Shown here: one piece after another, positions 1 through 7,847 of the stretch
How positions within the stretch are numbered: position 1 is the stretch's first letter
Layout of the letters: every line of letters begins with the position of its first letter
NCBI GenBank assembly: GCA_937922595.1
Contig: CALAIY010000117.1
Location: forward strand, 1 to 45,413
Length of the DNA stretch: 45,413 nucleotides
Direction: 5' to 3'
Source of the DNA: an uncultured Verrucomicrobiales bacterium
Lineage (GTDB): Bacteria; Verrucomicrobiota; Verrucomicrobiia; Verrucomicrobiales; DEV007
Notes under the pieces: model-generated
Seen by the model: only the letters and a program-made list of their open reading frames with translations
Databases searched by the model: none
Told to the model about the DNA's origin: nothing
Made by a program: the position numbers and the translations under genes

Positions 1-110
1 TTGGGATTAAAGTCTCCGGCGACCAAGAGGTCTTACTTGCTGCGGGAACGAAGTATCAAGTAAGTCGCACTCGCCCGCTGCTCGATGCGCTAGCAAATTG
101 GCTGGGCTAG
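1..110 (+). CDS. 3' end of an unidentified gene
   Basis: An open frame runs from the window edge (first full codon at base 3) to a TAG at 108-110 and encodes the last 35 residues of a protein, ending in TRPLLDALANWLG. The fragment is too short to assign to a family. Its stop codon overlaps that of the convergent AlbA_2 gene in a shared CTAG (107-110), an arrangement seen again in this window, which supports it being a real gene end. Reading frame and junction are seen; function is unknown. Confidence 0.5.
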   Translation, partial: GIKVSGDQEVLLAAGTKYQVSRTRPLLDALANWLG

Positions 111-1480
111 AAGAGGTCGGTGGATACTTCCCAGTGGCCGCTGCGGCGTGAGCCGATGCGGGCGATACGTCCGTTTTCCTGGAGCTGACGGATATTTCTC
201 TGGACGGATCGTTCGGTAATGCCCATCATTAGAGCGAGTTCGGAGATCGTAATCTTCGGATTTTTTACCATCTGGGCGACGATTTTACCCGACGTTTTAC
301 CCGACGTTTTACCCGACGTTTTCCCCGACGTTTTCCCCGACGTTTTGGGAGAGGTGTTTTTTAGGTGCTCATCTGAGAAGCGGAATTCGATGAAGAGTTC
401 GCCGGGTTCTTGGGAGACGTTTGGTTTGGGGAGTTTGTGGGCTTTGCAGGCGGAAAAAATGCGTGAGATGCCGCGTCCCCAGGCTTCGATTTCTCCGGCG
501 CGGAAGAAGGTGTTTGCGATGTCGGGGTTGAAAGGTTGGGAGGCGTGTTCGCCGAGAAGTTTGGTGAGGTTCCAGCCTTCGGGGAGGGTGGCTGGGTTCC
601 ATAGGGTGAGGCGGTTTTCGAAGACTTTGATCTGAATGGGGGTGCCGGACGCGTAGTCGCGGTGGATGAGGGCGTTGAGGAGCGTTTCCCGCAGGGCGCT
701 GGGCGGGATGGGGTAGCGCTCGATTCTTTGGATTCCGGCGTAGTGAATTGCGGCTTTGAGGTATTTGCTGAGAAGGATGTCGAGGGTGGATTCTACTTGG
801 GTGAATAGGTCGCCATGGATTTCATCGTGGTAGAGGAGTTCGCCGCCGGATTCGAAGAAGCCAATTTTCACGAAGCTTCCGGTGACAAAGGTCTCGGGGT
901 CTTCGTGGAAGAGGAGGATGGCGGCACGCTTGAGATAGGTGCCGTCTTTGAGCTTGAGTTTTTCGATGAGGCCAGCGTCGGGCTCTTCGAGAGTGCTTGC
1001 GGCCATTCTCCCGCTTTTGGCGGCAAGGGTGCGAAATTTGGCGATGGCAGGGGTGGAGAGATCGGCGATTGAGATGCCGGGTACGGGGACTCCGTCCCAG
1101 GTGCGGCCTTGTTTTCCTAAAAGAAAACGATCGAGGCTTGTGCCTTTGAGTTCTTGAAGGGTGCTGCCGCTGCGGATGAAGTAGCGCCCGCGGTAACTGA
1201 TTGGGGCGGGGTAGGGGGCGACTTGGATTTCGAGGGTGGCGGTATTTTCGATTTCCTGGAGATTTACCTCTACGAGAATTCCGAGGAGGTCTCGCGTTTT
1301 GTTGGGGAGGTCTTCGAGGAGCTTATCGATTTGCTTGAGGCCGATCGGTTTTCCTTTGTCATTTACGCCGATGGTGAGGGTGCCACCTTCAGCGTTGGCG
1401 AAGCCGCAAATCCATTTGAAGTGATCGTCCCTCCAGGATTCTTTCCATTCGGTATTCTGAGATTCGCGCTTGCCGGGCAT
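107..1480 (-). CDS. AlbA_2 (Schlafen-type) putative regulator with C-terminal winged helix
   Basis: 457 aa. Residues about 5-120 match the AlbA_2/Schlafen putative DNA-binding domain (TEWKESWRDD, then FANAEGGTLTIGV). The middle resembles the ATP-dependent RecG-like COG2865 family (ALRETLLNALIHRDY, then FENRLTLWNP). The last 60 residues form a winged helix-turn-helix (ITISELALMMGITERSVQR). Between these parts lies a linker of tandem TSGK units encoded by a 12-bp repeat. COG2865 proteins are thought to be transcriptional regulators or nucleic-acid-binding ATPases; targets are unknown. The gene starts 15 bp after the VC0807-family gene, so it is probably the last gene of the fbaA transcript. Its stop overlaps the stop of the convergent gene. 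Family call is strong, role is inferred. Confidence 0.85.
   Translation of the reverse strand: MPGKRESQNTEWKESWRDDHFKWICGFANAEGGTLTIGVNDKGKPIGLKQIDKLLEDLPNKTRDLLGILVEVNLQEIENTATLEIQVAPYPAPISYRGRYFIRSGSTLQELKGTSLDRFLLGKQGRTWDGVPVPGISIADLSTPAIAKFRTLAAKSGRMAASTLEEPDAGLIEKLKLKDGTYLKRAAILLFHEDPETFVTGSFVKIGFFESGGELLYHDEIHGDLFTQVESTLDILLSKYLKAAIHYAGIQRIERYPIPPSALRETLLNALIHRDYASGTPIQIKVFENRLTLWNPATLPEGWNLTKLLGEHASQPFNPDIANTFFRAGEIEAWGRGISRIFSACKAHKLPKPNVSQEPGELFIEFRFSDEHLKNTSPKTSGKTSGKTSGKTSGKTSGKIVAQMVKNPKITISELALMMGITERSVQRNIRQLQENGRIARIGSRRSGHWEVSTDLF
283..342. repeat. Five tandem 12-bp repeats inside the AlbA_2 gene
   Basis: Five adjacent 12-bp units occur on the plus strand: three TTTTACCCGACG followed by two TTTTCCCCGACG. 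On the coding strand they give repeated K-T-S-G. The unit is a multiple of three, so copy-number change would lengthen or shorten the linker before the winged helix without a frameshift. The near-identity of the units at the nucleotide level points to recent slippage. Confidence 0.95.
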
Positions 1481-1495
1481 CCGGTAGACTATGCG

Positions 1496-2233
1496 CTACT
1501 CGCTTTTGGTGACCACCGTCTTTTTGCCTTCGCCTTCGAGGATGTCGTCGAAGGACATTCCACTGAGCTTCGTGATTCCTCGGAAGAGATACCAGAGGGT
1601 AAGCCCCATGACGATCATGAGGGGGATGCTGATGACGATCCAGGTGAGTGCCGTCTGCTTGCCGACGGCGGCGATGTATTCTGGTGTGCCGCCGATGGTT
1701 CCATCTAGCAGGTGCATGCTGATGAAAAAATTCACGACACCGCTGGAGATAAGGCCGAGGGCGATAATGAGGGCGCTACGACCGAGGAGCTTTTTAAATG
1801 CAGGGGTGTGGCCGTCGGTTTCTAGCTTTGCTTCGACGCGTTTCGTATCGAAGATCTCGGGGTTCCAGAGGAGCTGGCGGACGAGGGGGCGTTTGGTGTT
1901 TTGCGTGAGCAATACGGCCAGGCCGAAGATGACGGCGATGGCTCCTTCCTTGATTGCGAACCAAAGGGGCTTGGTGGGGAAGAGCCCCAGTCCGCCGGTG
2001 ATGAGGATGCTGACGAATCCAATGACGGAGAAGAGATTGAGCTTCTTTCGATCAATGGCGTCGTAGATCCCGTAACCGAGCGGGAGGGCGATGGCGATAA
2101 TGAGCGCCCAGAAGGGGCCAAGCCGGTCGGGCTTGCTCAGCTGGGTGAGGATGATCGAGGGCAGCGCGACGTTGAGCGCGAGCGAGAGGAAGGCGTTTTC
2201 TTTCTTCTCTGGCTTTTCGGTCGCGGTAGCCAT
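1496..2233 (-). CDS. VC0807-family integral membrane protein
   Basis: 245 aa with about six hydrophobic helices, the first near residues 15-35 and the last near 200-220, and a charged C-terminus. The pattern of an N-terminal helix, then LGPFWALIIAIALPLGYGIYD, then a charged loop and SVIGFVSILITGGLGL fits the VC0807 family of septation-protein-like membrane proteins, whose function is not known. It starts 9 bp after the fbaA stop and ends 15 bp before the AlbA_2 gene, all on the minus strand, so the three probably share a transcript. The family call rests on recalled conserved motifs. Confidence 0.75.
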   Translation of the reverse strand: MATATEKPEKKENAFLSLALNVALPSIILTQLSKPDRLGPFWALIIAIALPLGYGIYDAIDRKKLNLFSVIGFVSILITGGLGLFPTKPLWFAIKEGAIAVIFGLAVLLTQNTKRPLVRQLLWNPEIFDTKRVEAKLETDGHTPAFKKLLGRSALIIALGLISSGVVNFFISMHLLDGTIGGTPEYIAAVGKQTALTWIVISIPLMIVMGLTLWYLFRGITKLSGMSFDDILEGEGKKTVVTKSE

Positions 2234-2242
2234 TGGTCGTCG

Positions 2243-3274
2243 TTATACCGTGCCGAAGATTGTTTTGCCTGTGGAGAGCAGGTCGTCGCAGGCGAGCTTG
2301 AGGCGATCGCAGACGCCGATTTCAGCTTTCTTGATGTAGCTGCGTGGGTCGTAGAGCTTTTTGTCGCCGACTTCGCCGTCGATCTTGAGGATCCCTTCGA
2401 TGTTTTCGAAGAGGTGCTTGGCGATAGGGCGGGTGAAGGCGTATTGGGTGTCGGTGTCGATATTCATCTTCACGACGCCGTAATCGAGTGTTTCCCGGAG
2501 GTCTTCGATGGAGGTGCCGGAGCCGCCGTGGAAGACGAGGTCGAATTCAGCTTCTTTGCCGTATTTGGCCATGACGGCGTCCTGGCCTTCTTTGAGGATG
2601 CTTGGCTTGAGCTTCACCGCGCCGGGCTTGTAGGCTCCGTGGACATTGCCAAAGGTGGCGGCGAAGAGGTAGCGGCCGATGCCATTGAGCGCTTCGTAAA
2701 CGGCGAGCATGTCCTCGGGCGTGGTGTAGAGCTTATCGGCGGGCTGATCGGAGTGATCGACACCGTCTTCTTCTCCACCGACGACGCCGGCTTCGACTTC
2801 GAGGATGATTTCGTTTTCCGCGCAGAGGGTGAGGAGGTCTTTGGAGAGGGCGATGTTTTCCTCAAGCGGGAGCTCGGAGGCATCGAGCATGTGGCTTTGG
2901 AACAGGTTGTTTTTTCCTTCGGCGCGGCGCTTGGCGGTTTCCGCGATGAGCGGCTTGAGGAAGGATTCTACTTTCGCTGGCTGGCAGTGATCGGTGTGGA
3001 GTCCGATGAGGATGTCGTATTCTTCGGCGAGGCGGTGAGCGGCTTCGGCGAGGACGATGGCACCTTTTGCCATGTCGTTCACTGCTGTGCCTGAGGCGAA
3101 GGAGCCGCCGCCGGTGGAGACCTGAATGATGCCGTCGGACTTGGCTTCAGCGAATGCACGAAGAGAGCCGTTTAGCGTAGCTAGTGAAGTGACGTTGATC
3201 GCAGGATATGCGTAGCCGCCTTCTTGGGCAGCGTCGAGCATGGCAGCGTATTGGGCGGGGGTAGCGATCGGCAT
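2243..3274 (-). CDS. fbaA: Class II fructose-bisphosphate aldolase
   Basis: 343 aa; cleaves fructose 1,6-bisphosphate to glyceraldehyde 3-phosphate and dihydroxyacetone phosphate in glycolysis, and the reverse in gluconeogenesis, in the cytoplasm. It is the FbaA (class IIa) type. LHTDHC near residue 92-97 holds the catalytic Asp95 and zinc ligand His96. VVGGEEDGVD, FGNVHGAYKPG and FHGGSGTS followed by VKMNIDTDTQ are the family's zinc, phosphate and substrate motifs. A longer open frame reaches 3343, but the start at 3274 (MPIATP) fits the family and avoids a proline-rich non-homologous leader. No clear Shine-Dalgarno site is visible. It heads the minus-strand group with the VC0807-type and AlbA_2 genes. 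Confidence 0.97.
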   Translation of the reverse strand: MPIATPAQYAAMLDAAQEGGYAYPAINVTSLATLNGSLRAFAEAKSDGIIQVSTGGGSFASGTAVNDMAKGAIVLAEAAHRLAEEYDILIGLHTDHCQPAKVESFLKPLIAETAKRRAEGKNNLFQSHMLDASELPLEENIALSKDLLTLCAENEIILEVEAGVVGGEEDGVDHSDQPADKLYTTPEDMLAVYEALNGIGRYLFAATFGNVHGAYKPGAVKLKPSILKEGQDAVMAKYGKEAEFDLVFHGGSGTSIEDLRETLDYGVVKMNIDTDTQYAFTRPIAKHLFENIEGILKIDGEVGDKKLYDPRSYIKKAEIGVCDRLKLACDDLLSTGKTIFGTV

Positions 3275-3385
3275 GGTGTGAGATTGTGAAAATTCTTGTG
3301 GTAGTAAGGGCGCGGTATGTAACACAGGGGGGGGGCATGTCAAAGAGGGGCGCAGTGGTGTGGTGCTGGCGGAGAGGGGGGAACT

Positions 3386-4099
3386 GTGCTTGGCTTAAGG
3401 AGTAACCCCTCCCATTTTTCTCCAGTGACCTTACCTTTCGATTCCCGGACGACCGGTGCTACACTTGCCTTGACCGTCGGCGCGTGCCTCACATGCAGTG
3501 CTATTTGCGCGGAAGAGGCAGAGCCTGTGTCCAGCGCTCCCAAGGTGGCGGAGGTGAAAGCCAACGAGGGAAGGGGGCGAAAGGCAGGGAAAACAAAGTT
3601 TACATCTGAAGAGCGGGCGCAGCTTCGGGCGGCCCTTAGCACTGTTCTGAGTGACCCTGAGGTAATAGCTTCTCGAAATCGAGCACGTTCGGCGATGGAG
3701 ACCTACAAGGCTGAACTTCGCGAGGCGGTGAAGCGTGCGAGCCCTGAACTTGGGGAGAAGGTGGAAAAAATGCTCATGGAGCGTCTGGCGAAGAGTGAGA
3801 AAAGTCTCTTTTTGATTCGATCTCGGTCGTTCTTCAAGCCGCTGAGGGAGATTCCCCGGCCGCTGAGGAATCGCGCCCGGAAATTGTTCGCAGAGCTGAG
3901 CTTAGATCCGACAATGGAAAAATTGAAAAAGGCGTCTATCAAAACGCAGGATGTTCCCGGACGTTCGAAAATTTATGGTGCGATGCGGGCTCGTATTGCT
4001 GAAATTATCGAAAAGAATGATCCCGCCCTTTTTGAGGTGCTGGAGCCACTGCCTGGGGCGGTCTCTAATTCGGGTGATACGAGAGATACTAAAGAATAG
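3386..4099 (+). CDS. Secreted protein of unknown function
   Basis: 237 aa from a GTG that follows a purine-rich stretch (GGAGAGGGGGG). A hydrophobic segment at about residues 25-42 ending in AICA then EEAEP looks like a signal peptide, so the mature protein is probably periplasmic or exported. The mature part is basic and helical, with a likely coiled-coil region (about residues 70-150), and is followed by a Ser/Asp-rich tail. I do not recognise a family. It is divergent from fbaA and lies upstream of the dcw cluster, separated from it by a promoter region, so a link to division is only positional. A later GTG at codon 14 would also keep the signal peptide. Confidence 0.65.
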   Translation: MLGLRSNPSHFSPVTLPFDSRTTGATLALTVGACLTCSAICAEEAEPVSSAPKVAEVKANEGRGRKAGKTKFTSEERAQLRAALSTVLSDPEVIASRNRARSAMETYKAELREAVKRASPELGEKVEKMLMERLAKSEKSLFLIRSRSFFKPLREIPRPLRNRARKLFAELSLDPTMEKLKKASIKTQDVPGRSKIYGAMRARIAEIIEKNDPALFEVLEPLPGAVSNSGDTRDTKE

Positions 4100-4204
4100 C
4101 TGGTATTGGTTTTTTGGAAATTACAATGGTTGTAGGTGGTTATTTTTTCTTACAGTGAGATCTGCTTGATTGGCTCAAATTACTTAAGAAACCATAAACA
4201 TTCG

Positions 4205-4233
4205 TTGACCTAGTGACGCGGAGTGGGTAAAAA
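4205..4233 (+). promoter_or_regulatory. Sigma70-type promoter for the dcw cluster
   Basis: TTGACC at 4205-4210 and TAAAAA at 4228-4233 are separated by 17 bp, a good fit to a housekeeping promoter. It is the best candidate to drive rsmH and the division genes downstream. Transcription would start near 4240, leaving a leader of about 200 nt before rsmH. Confidence 0.6.
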
Positions 4234-4244
4234 TGACGGGCAAT

Positions 4245-4260
4245 CCCACATTTATGTGGG
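4245..4260 (+). other. Small perfect hairpin in the dcw leader
   Basis: CCCACA (4245-4250) and TGTGGG (4255-4260) form a perfect six-base stem with a TTTA loop, just downstream of the predicted start of transcription. As DNA it could be an operator; as RNA a 5' stabilising hairpin. No T-run follows, so it is not a typical terminator. Confidence 0.5.
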
Positions 4261-4269
4261 AAAATCACC

Positions 4270-4443
4270 GTGAATAATCCCCTCAGAATCTCCAGAATTT
4301 CTAGTGCCACCGCATCAAGCGCTGATGGTGGGAGTTTTTGTGGCGTGGAAGCGGCGTGTGTTGGTCTGAAGGGAGCGCGATGGGATGCTCGTCGTCGAAT
4401 TACTCCGGCAGTGATGTTGATAAGAGGAAGGAGACGAGCGTGA
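4270..4443 (+). CDS. Possible 57-aa upstream ORF abutting rsmH
   Basis: A GTG at 4270 opens 57 codons ending at TGA 4441-4443. The final A of this stop is the A of the rsmH start codon (TGATG), the geometry of translational coupling. The peptide is arginine-rich at its end (LIRGRRRA). No Shine-Dalgarno site precedes the GTG and codon use is not convincing, so it may be chance. I do not recognise the product. Confidence 0.25.
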   Translation: MNNPLRISRISSATASSADGGSFCGVEAACVGLKGARWDARRRITPAVMLIRGRRRA

Positions 4444-5558
4444 TGGGAGCATCTCAAATTAGCCAAGGATGGCTTCCTCATCTTAACGCATGGCCAGGCT
4501 TTTTTACGCCGCAGGAGTGCTCTCTGGCAGTTGAAAGATCTGCAGAGAATCGCTTCCAGAGTCTGGGTAACTCTGCTGGCAATGGGGGCGGAGAGTCCAG
4601 CCCGCGCTCTGAAAGTGCAGGAAGAGATGATTCCGATTTTCATATCTCGGTGTTTCCGGAAGAAGCGATCCATTTTCTCAATGCGGGGCCAGAAAAGCTA
4701 ATTGTCGATGGCACTGTTGGGGGAGGCGGCCACACACGTCGAATCTTAGCCAGCGGTGCGCTTACTCTTGGGCTCGACCAAGATAACGATGCTCTCGCCT
4801 ACGCTCGAGATAGAATCGAGCCATCTGGATGCGAACGCATCGCTCTGATTCGCTCGAATTTTCGCCATCTTCGTGAACTGTTAGACGAATGCCGGATTGA
4901 TGGCGTCGATGGCATCCTCGTTGATCTTGGCGTCTCATCCTACCAGATTGATACTCCCGATCGGGGGTTTTCATTCCGTGGAGATGGTCCGCTAGATATG
5001 CGCATGGACACCAGTGGTGCGTGCACCGCTGCGGATCTTGTGAATACGCTTCCTGAAGTTGAGCTTGCGGATATCATTTACCGCTACGGTGAGGAACGTG
5101 GTTCACGCCGAATTGCGCGAGCAATTGTGGAGCGTCGTACTGCGATGCCTTTTCGGACCACCAAAGATTTGGCGGATTGCATCGAGCGGGTGAAACCGCG
5201 TCGCGGAAAGAAGACGCACCCTGCCACCCAGACGTTTCAGGCACTCCGAATTGCTGTGAATGATGAATTAGGTGCTCTTGAGAAGTTACTCGAAGATTCC
5301 GTCGCGTGCCTTCGTCCCGGCGGGCGTCTTGTGGTAATCACCTTTCACTCCCTCGAAGATCGTATCGTGAAACGCTTTATTCGGTCGCATTCCACTGCTG
5401 AAATTGATCGTCCTGAGTGGCCTGCACCTAAGCCAAATCCCGAATACTCCTTTAGCACAGTGCTTCGCAAAGCGCTCTCTCCATCAAGCGAGGAAATCTC
5501 GGTAAACCCTCGCGCCAGAAGCGCTCGGCTGCGCGTGGCTGAACGCTTAATCGACTAG
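4443..5558 (+). CDS. rsmH: 16S rRNA m4C1402 methyltransferase RsmH (MraW)
   Basis: 371 aa; methylates N4 of C1402 in 16S rRNA using S-adenosylmethionine. The SAM motif VDGTVGGGGHTRRIL, DGILVDLGVSSYQID, the RGFSFRGDGPLDMRMD motif and VVITFHSLEDRIVK are diagnostic. The ATG at 4443 has a good Shine-Dalgarno site (AGGAAGGAG, 4425-4433) and is the only ATG in frame between there and the conserved core. This gives an extra N-terminal stretch of about 60 residues, rich in Ser, Gly and Asn, before the family's usual beginning (FHISVFPEEA). The usual length is near 310 aa. It is the first gene of the dcw run; no mraZ lies upstream. Confidence 0.95.
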   Translation: MGASQISQGWLPHLNAWPGFFTPQECSLAVERSAENRFQSLGNSAGNGGGESSPRSESAGRDDSDFHISVFPEEAIHFLNAGPEKLIVDGTVGGGGHTRRILASGALTLGLDQDNDALAYARDRIEPSGCERIALIRSNFRHLRELLDECRIDGVDGILVDLGVSSYQIDTPDRGFSFRGDGPLDMRMDTSGACTAADLVNTLPEVELADIIYRYGEERGSRRIARAIVERRTAMPFRTTKDLADCIERVKPRRGKKTHPATQTFQALRIAVNDELGALEKLLEDSVACLRPGGRLVVITFHSLEDRIVKRFIRSHSTAEIDRPEWPAPKPNPEYSFSTVLRKALSPSSEEISVNPRARSARLRVAERLID

Positions 5559-5582
5559 CGGATCTACCAATTTTATCACACC

Positions 5583-5933
5583 ATGAGTAACTCAAAAATT
5601 AAGCGTTCCCGCTACCAGAACCCGGTGGGGATTTCCTCCGTTGGTACGCTCATTCTATTCGGTGCGGTCGGTCTTGGTGTGGCATTCACCGTGATCCATC
5701 TCAAGAATCTTGAGCATGATAAAGAGGGGAAGAAGCTTGCCCTCCGTGAGGAGATCGAAGATCTGCAAGCGCAGACGCAAATGCTCACAAATGAATTTCT
5801 TAAAGAATGCTCTGCCGAGCGTATCCGCGCTCGCATTGCAGCGAATGGGAGTCGGCTTCGTGAGATCCCCCAAGGCACCGTCATTCGGGTCGATGCTCCC
5901 ATCCAGCTTCAAGAATCCGTCACAATGCGCTAG
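5583..5933 (+). CDS. ftsL: FtsL/DivIC-like cell division protein
   Basis: 116 aa bitopic membrane protein. A short basic cytoplasmic N-terminus (KIKRSRYQ) is followed by one transmembrane helix at about residues 18-40 and a periplasmic coiled coil (about 45-80). It sits between rsmH and ftsI, the normal place of ftsL, 24 bp after rsmH. FtsL-type proteins bridge FtsQ/FtsB and FtsW/FtsI in the divisome. Sequence similarity in this family is too low to prove the call; size, topology and position carry it. Confidence 0.8.
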   Translation: MSNSKIKRSRYQNPVGISSVGTLILFGAVGLGVAFTVIHLKNLEHDKEGKKLALREEIEDLQAQTQMLTNEFLKECSAERIRARIAANGSRLREIPQGTVIRVDAPIQLQESVTMR

Positions 5934-5957
5934 CTAACTTCCTATCTCGTAACCTAA

Positions 5958-7832
5958 TTGTCCGCCTCTTCTAGTTTTCGCACCCGACTTATTTTAGTCA
6001 TTGGTGTTGCTATGACCGCCCTCACTGGGCTGTCTTGGAGGCTTGTGCATATTCAGATTGCGGAAGGTGATCGCTACACGCGAATTGTGCAAAAATTGCA
6101 CATCCACCGTGTGCCTCTGCGTGCTGAGCGCGGGAGAATCCTCGATAGCTCAGGGAATGTATTGGCTGGTAATACTGAGCGATTCACCCTCGTGGCGGAT
6201 ATGAATCACCTATCCGATCCGCAGATTTGCAAGATTGGAGTGGCCGCGGCCGAAGGGCTTAGTTCTTCGGATGTGCGCCGGCTTTACAGTCGCGATGAAA
6301 TCCAGGATAGGTATCGAAGCTATCTCGTGAAGACACTTTCTTCCCCGCTCGGGATGTTAGAATGGGAATTTGCGCGGATGCTGGGTAAGGCAGACTCCAA
6401 AAATATCAAAGAGATCACCGTCGCTAAAGATATTGAGCCTCACCGCCTTGCTCGCCTCAAGGAACTCATGAGCGGTACGAAGATTCGCGGTATCTACGAG
6501 CGTGCGGATACTCGCCGATTTTACCCGAATCCTCTGCGTCTCACTCAAGTGCTTGGTTTTTTAAACCGTGAGGGGGTTCCGAAATATGGCGTTGAACGCA
6601 TGATGGAGCCCGCATTGCGTGGTACCGATGGCTACCGGTTCTTCGAGCGTGATCGCCGTGGGCGAGAGATTGCTGCGTTTGAAGGCGAAGTCGTTGGCGC
6701 GGTTCACGGCCATGACGTCTGTCTTACTATTGATCAGCGTATCCAGGAGATCGTAGAGGGAGTGTTGGACGAGGTGGGTGAAGATCCTGAGGGGGTTTAC
6801 CTTCCTCTCATGGCGCCTGAGCAAGTAAGCGTCGTCGTGATGGATCCACATACCGGTGCCGTACTTGCGCTCGCAAATCGCCCTCATTTTGAACTCGAAA
6901 CTCGCAGAGGCCTAGGTGGTAAAAAACCTAACTACGAAAATGCTTCGCTTTCGGCGATGTACGAGCCTGGCTCTACCTTCAAGCTCGTGACTCTCGCCGG
7001 AGTTTACAACGAAGGCCTCGTCTCTCCCCAGACTCTGATTCATTGTAATTACGGGCGCATGGTCGAGCATGGAGTGACGCTCCGAGATAGCCACCCGAAT
7101 GGAGAGCTTACCGTTCAGGGGCTTTTTGCAAAATCGAGTAACATTGGCATCTACAAGTTAGCCAAACAGTTGGGACGAAATGATTTTCACGAATATACCC
7201 AAGCCTTTGGCTTTGGTGCGATTACGGGCGTTGGCACGGCTCGTGAAATTCGAGGCCTGGTGAATCCTCCTTCGCGATGGAGTGGTATTTCTCTCTCTCG
7301 GATGGCAATGGGGCACGAAGTGGCAGTCACTCCGATTCAGATGTGTGCGGCCTTGAGTGCAATCGCGAATGGAGGCGAACTTGTCCGCCCGCGCATCGTT
7401 GAAAGTATCCGCGAACGGAATGGTCGTATTGTTCAGCCTTTTGGAAAAGAAATCGTTCGTAGGATTGTCTCTGAAGAAGCCGCAAGGAAAGTCCGGCGGG
7501 CGATGGCTGCTGTGGTCGAAAAAGGAGGTACCGCGCCAAAGGCTGCGATTCCTGGCTACAGTGTTGCCGGTAAGACGGGCACCGCAGATAAATATGATCC
7601 GGTGAACAAAGGCTATATGGACGGACGCTATGTTCTCTCCTTTGGCGGATTCATCCCAGCTGAAAACCCCGAGATCGCGATGATCGTGGTCGTAGATGAT
7701 CCAAAGGTTGTTCCCGAGAAACGCTATGGCGGTTCCATCGCCGCACCCATTTTCCAACGTATCGGTGAGCGCGCTATGAAGTCGCTCAACGTCGCCCCCA
7801 CTTTTCCCGATCAGCTTGCGCTGGCGCAATAA
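5958..7832 (+). CDS. ftsI: Septal peptidoglycan transpeptidase FtsI (PBP3)
   Basis: 624 aa class B penicillin-binding protein that cross-links septal peptidoglycan. There is an N-terminal membrane anchor (about residues 10-28). A PBP dimer domain begins with RAERGRILDSSGNVLA. The transpeptidase domain carries S339-T-F-K342 (active-site serine), S393-S-N395 and K539-T-G541. The start is TTG at 5958, needed to include the membrane anchor. The length is somewhat above the E. coli protein (588 aa). It lies 24 bp after ftsL and 15 bp before murE in a co-directional run. Confidence 0.95.
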   Translation: MSASSSFRTRLILVIGVAMTALTGLSWRLVHIQIAEGDRYTRIVQKLHIHRVPLRAERGRILDSSGNVLAGNTERFTLVADMNHLSDPQICKIGVAAAEGLSSSDVRRLYSRDEIQDRYRSYLVKTLSSPLGMLEWEFARMLGKADSKNIKEITVAKDIEPHRLARLKELMSGTKIRGIYERADTRRFYPNPLRLTQVLGFLNREGVPKYGVERMMEPALRGTDGYRFFERDRRGREIAAFEGEVVGAVHGHDVCLTIDQRIQEIVEGVLDEVGEDPEGVYLPLMAPEQVSVVVMDPHTGAVLALANRPHFELETRRGLGGKKPNYENASLSAMYEPGSTFKLVTLAGVYNEGLVSPQTLIHCNYGRMVEHGVTLRDSHPNGELTVQGLFAKSSNIGIYKLAKQLGRNDFHEYTQAFGFGAITGVGTAREIRGLVNPPSRWSGISLSRMAMGHEVAVTPIQMCAALSAIANGGELVRPRIVESIRERNGRIVQPFGKEIVRRIVSEEAARKVRRAMAAVVEKGGTAPKAAIPGYSVAGKTGTADKYDPVNKGYMDGRYVLSFGGFIPAENPEIAMIVVVDDPKVVPEKRYGGSIAAPIFQRIGERAMKSLNVAPTFPDQLALAQ

Positions 7833-7847
7833 TTTAGTCCCCACTTA

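Noticed and set aside
283-342. Short regular repeats as a CRISPR array
   Set aside because: The units are contiguous with no spacers, in frame, and inside a gene.
1901-3094. Long plus-strand frame opposite the aldolase and VC0807 genes
   Set aside because: It spans the reverse strand of two well-identified genes, is very acidic/Phe-Gly rich and resembles no family; it is a GC-bias shadow.
4223-4260. MraZ-type GTGGG repeats upstream of rsmH
   Set aside because: GTGGG and CGGG blocks are present, but not in the regular ten-base spacing of MraZ sites, and no mraZ gene is visible in the window.
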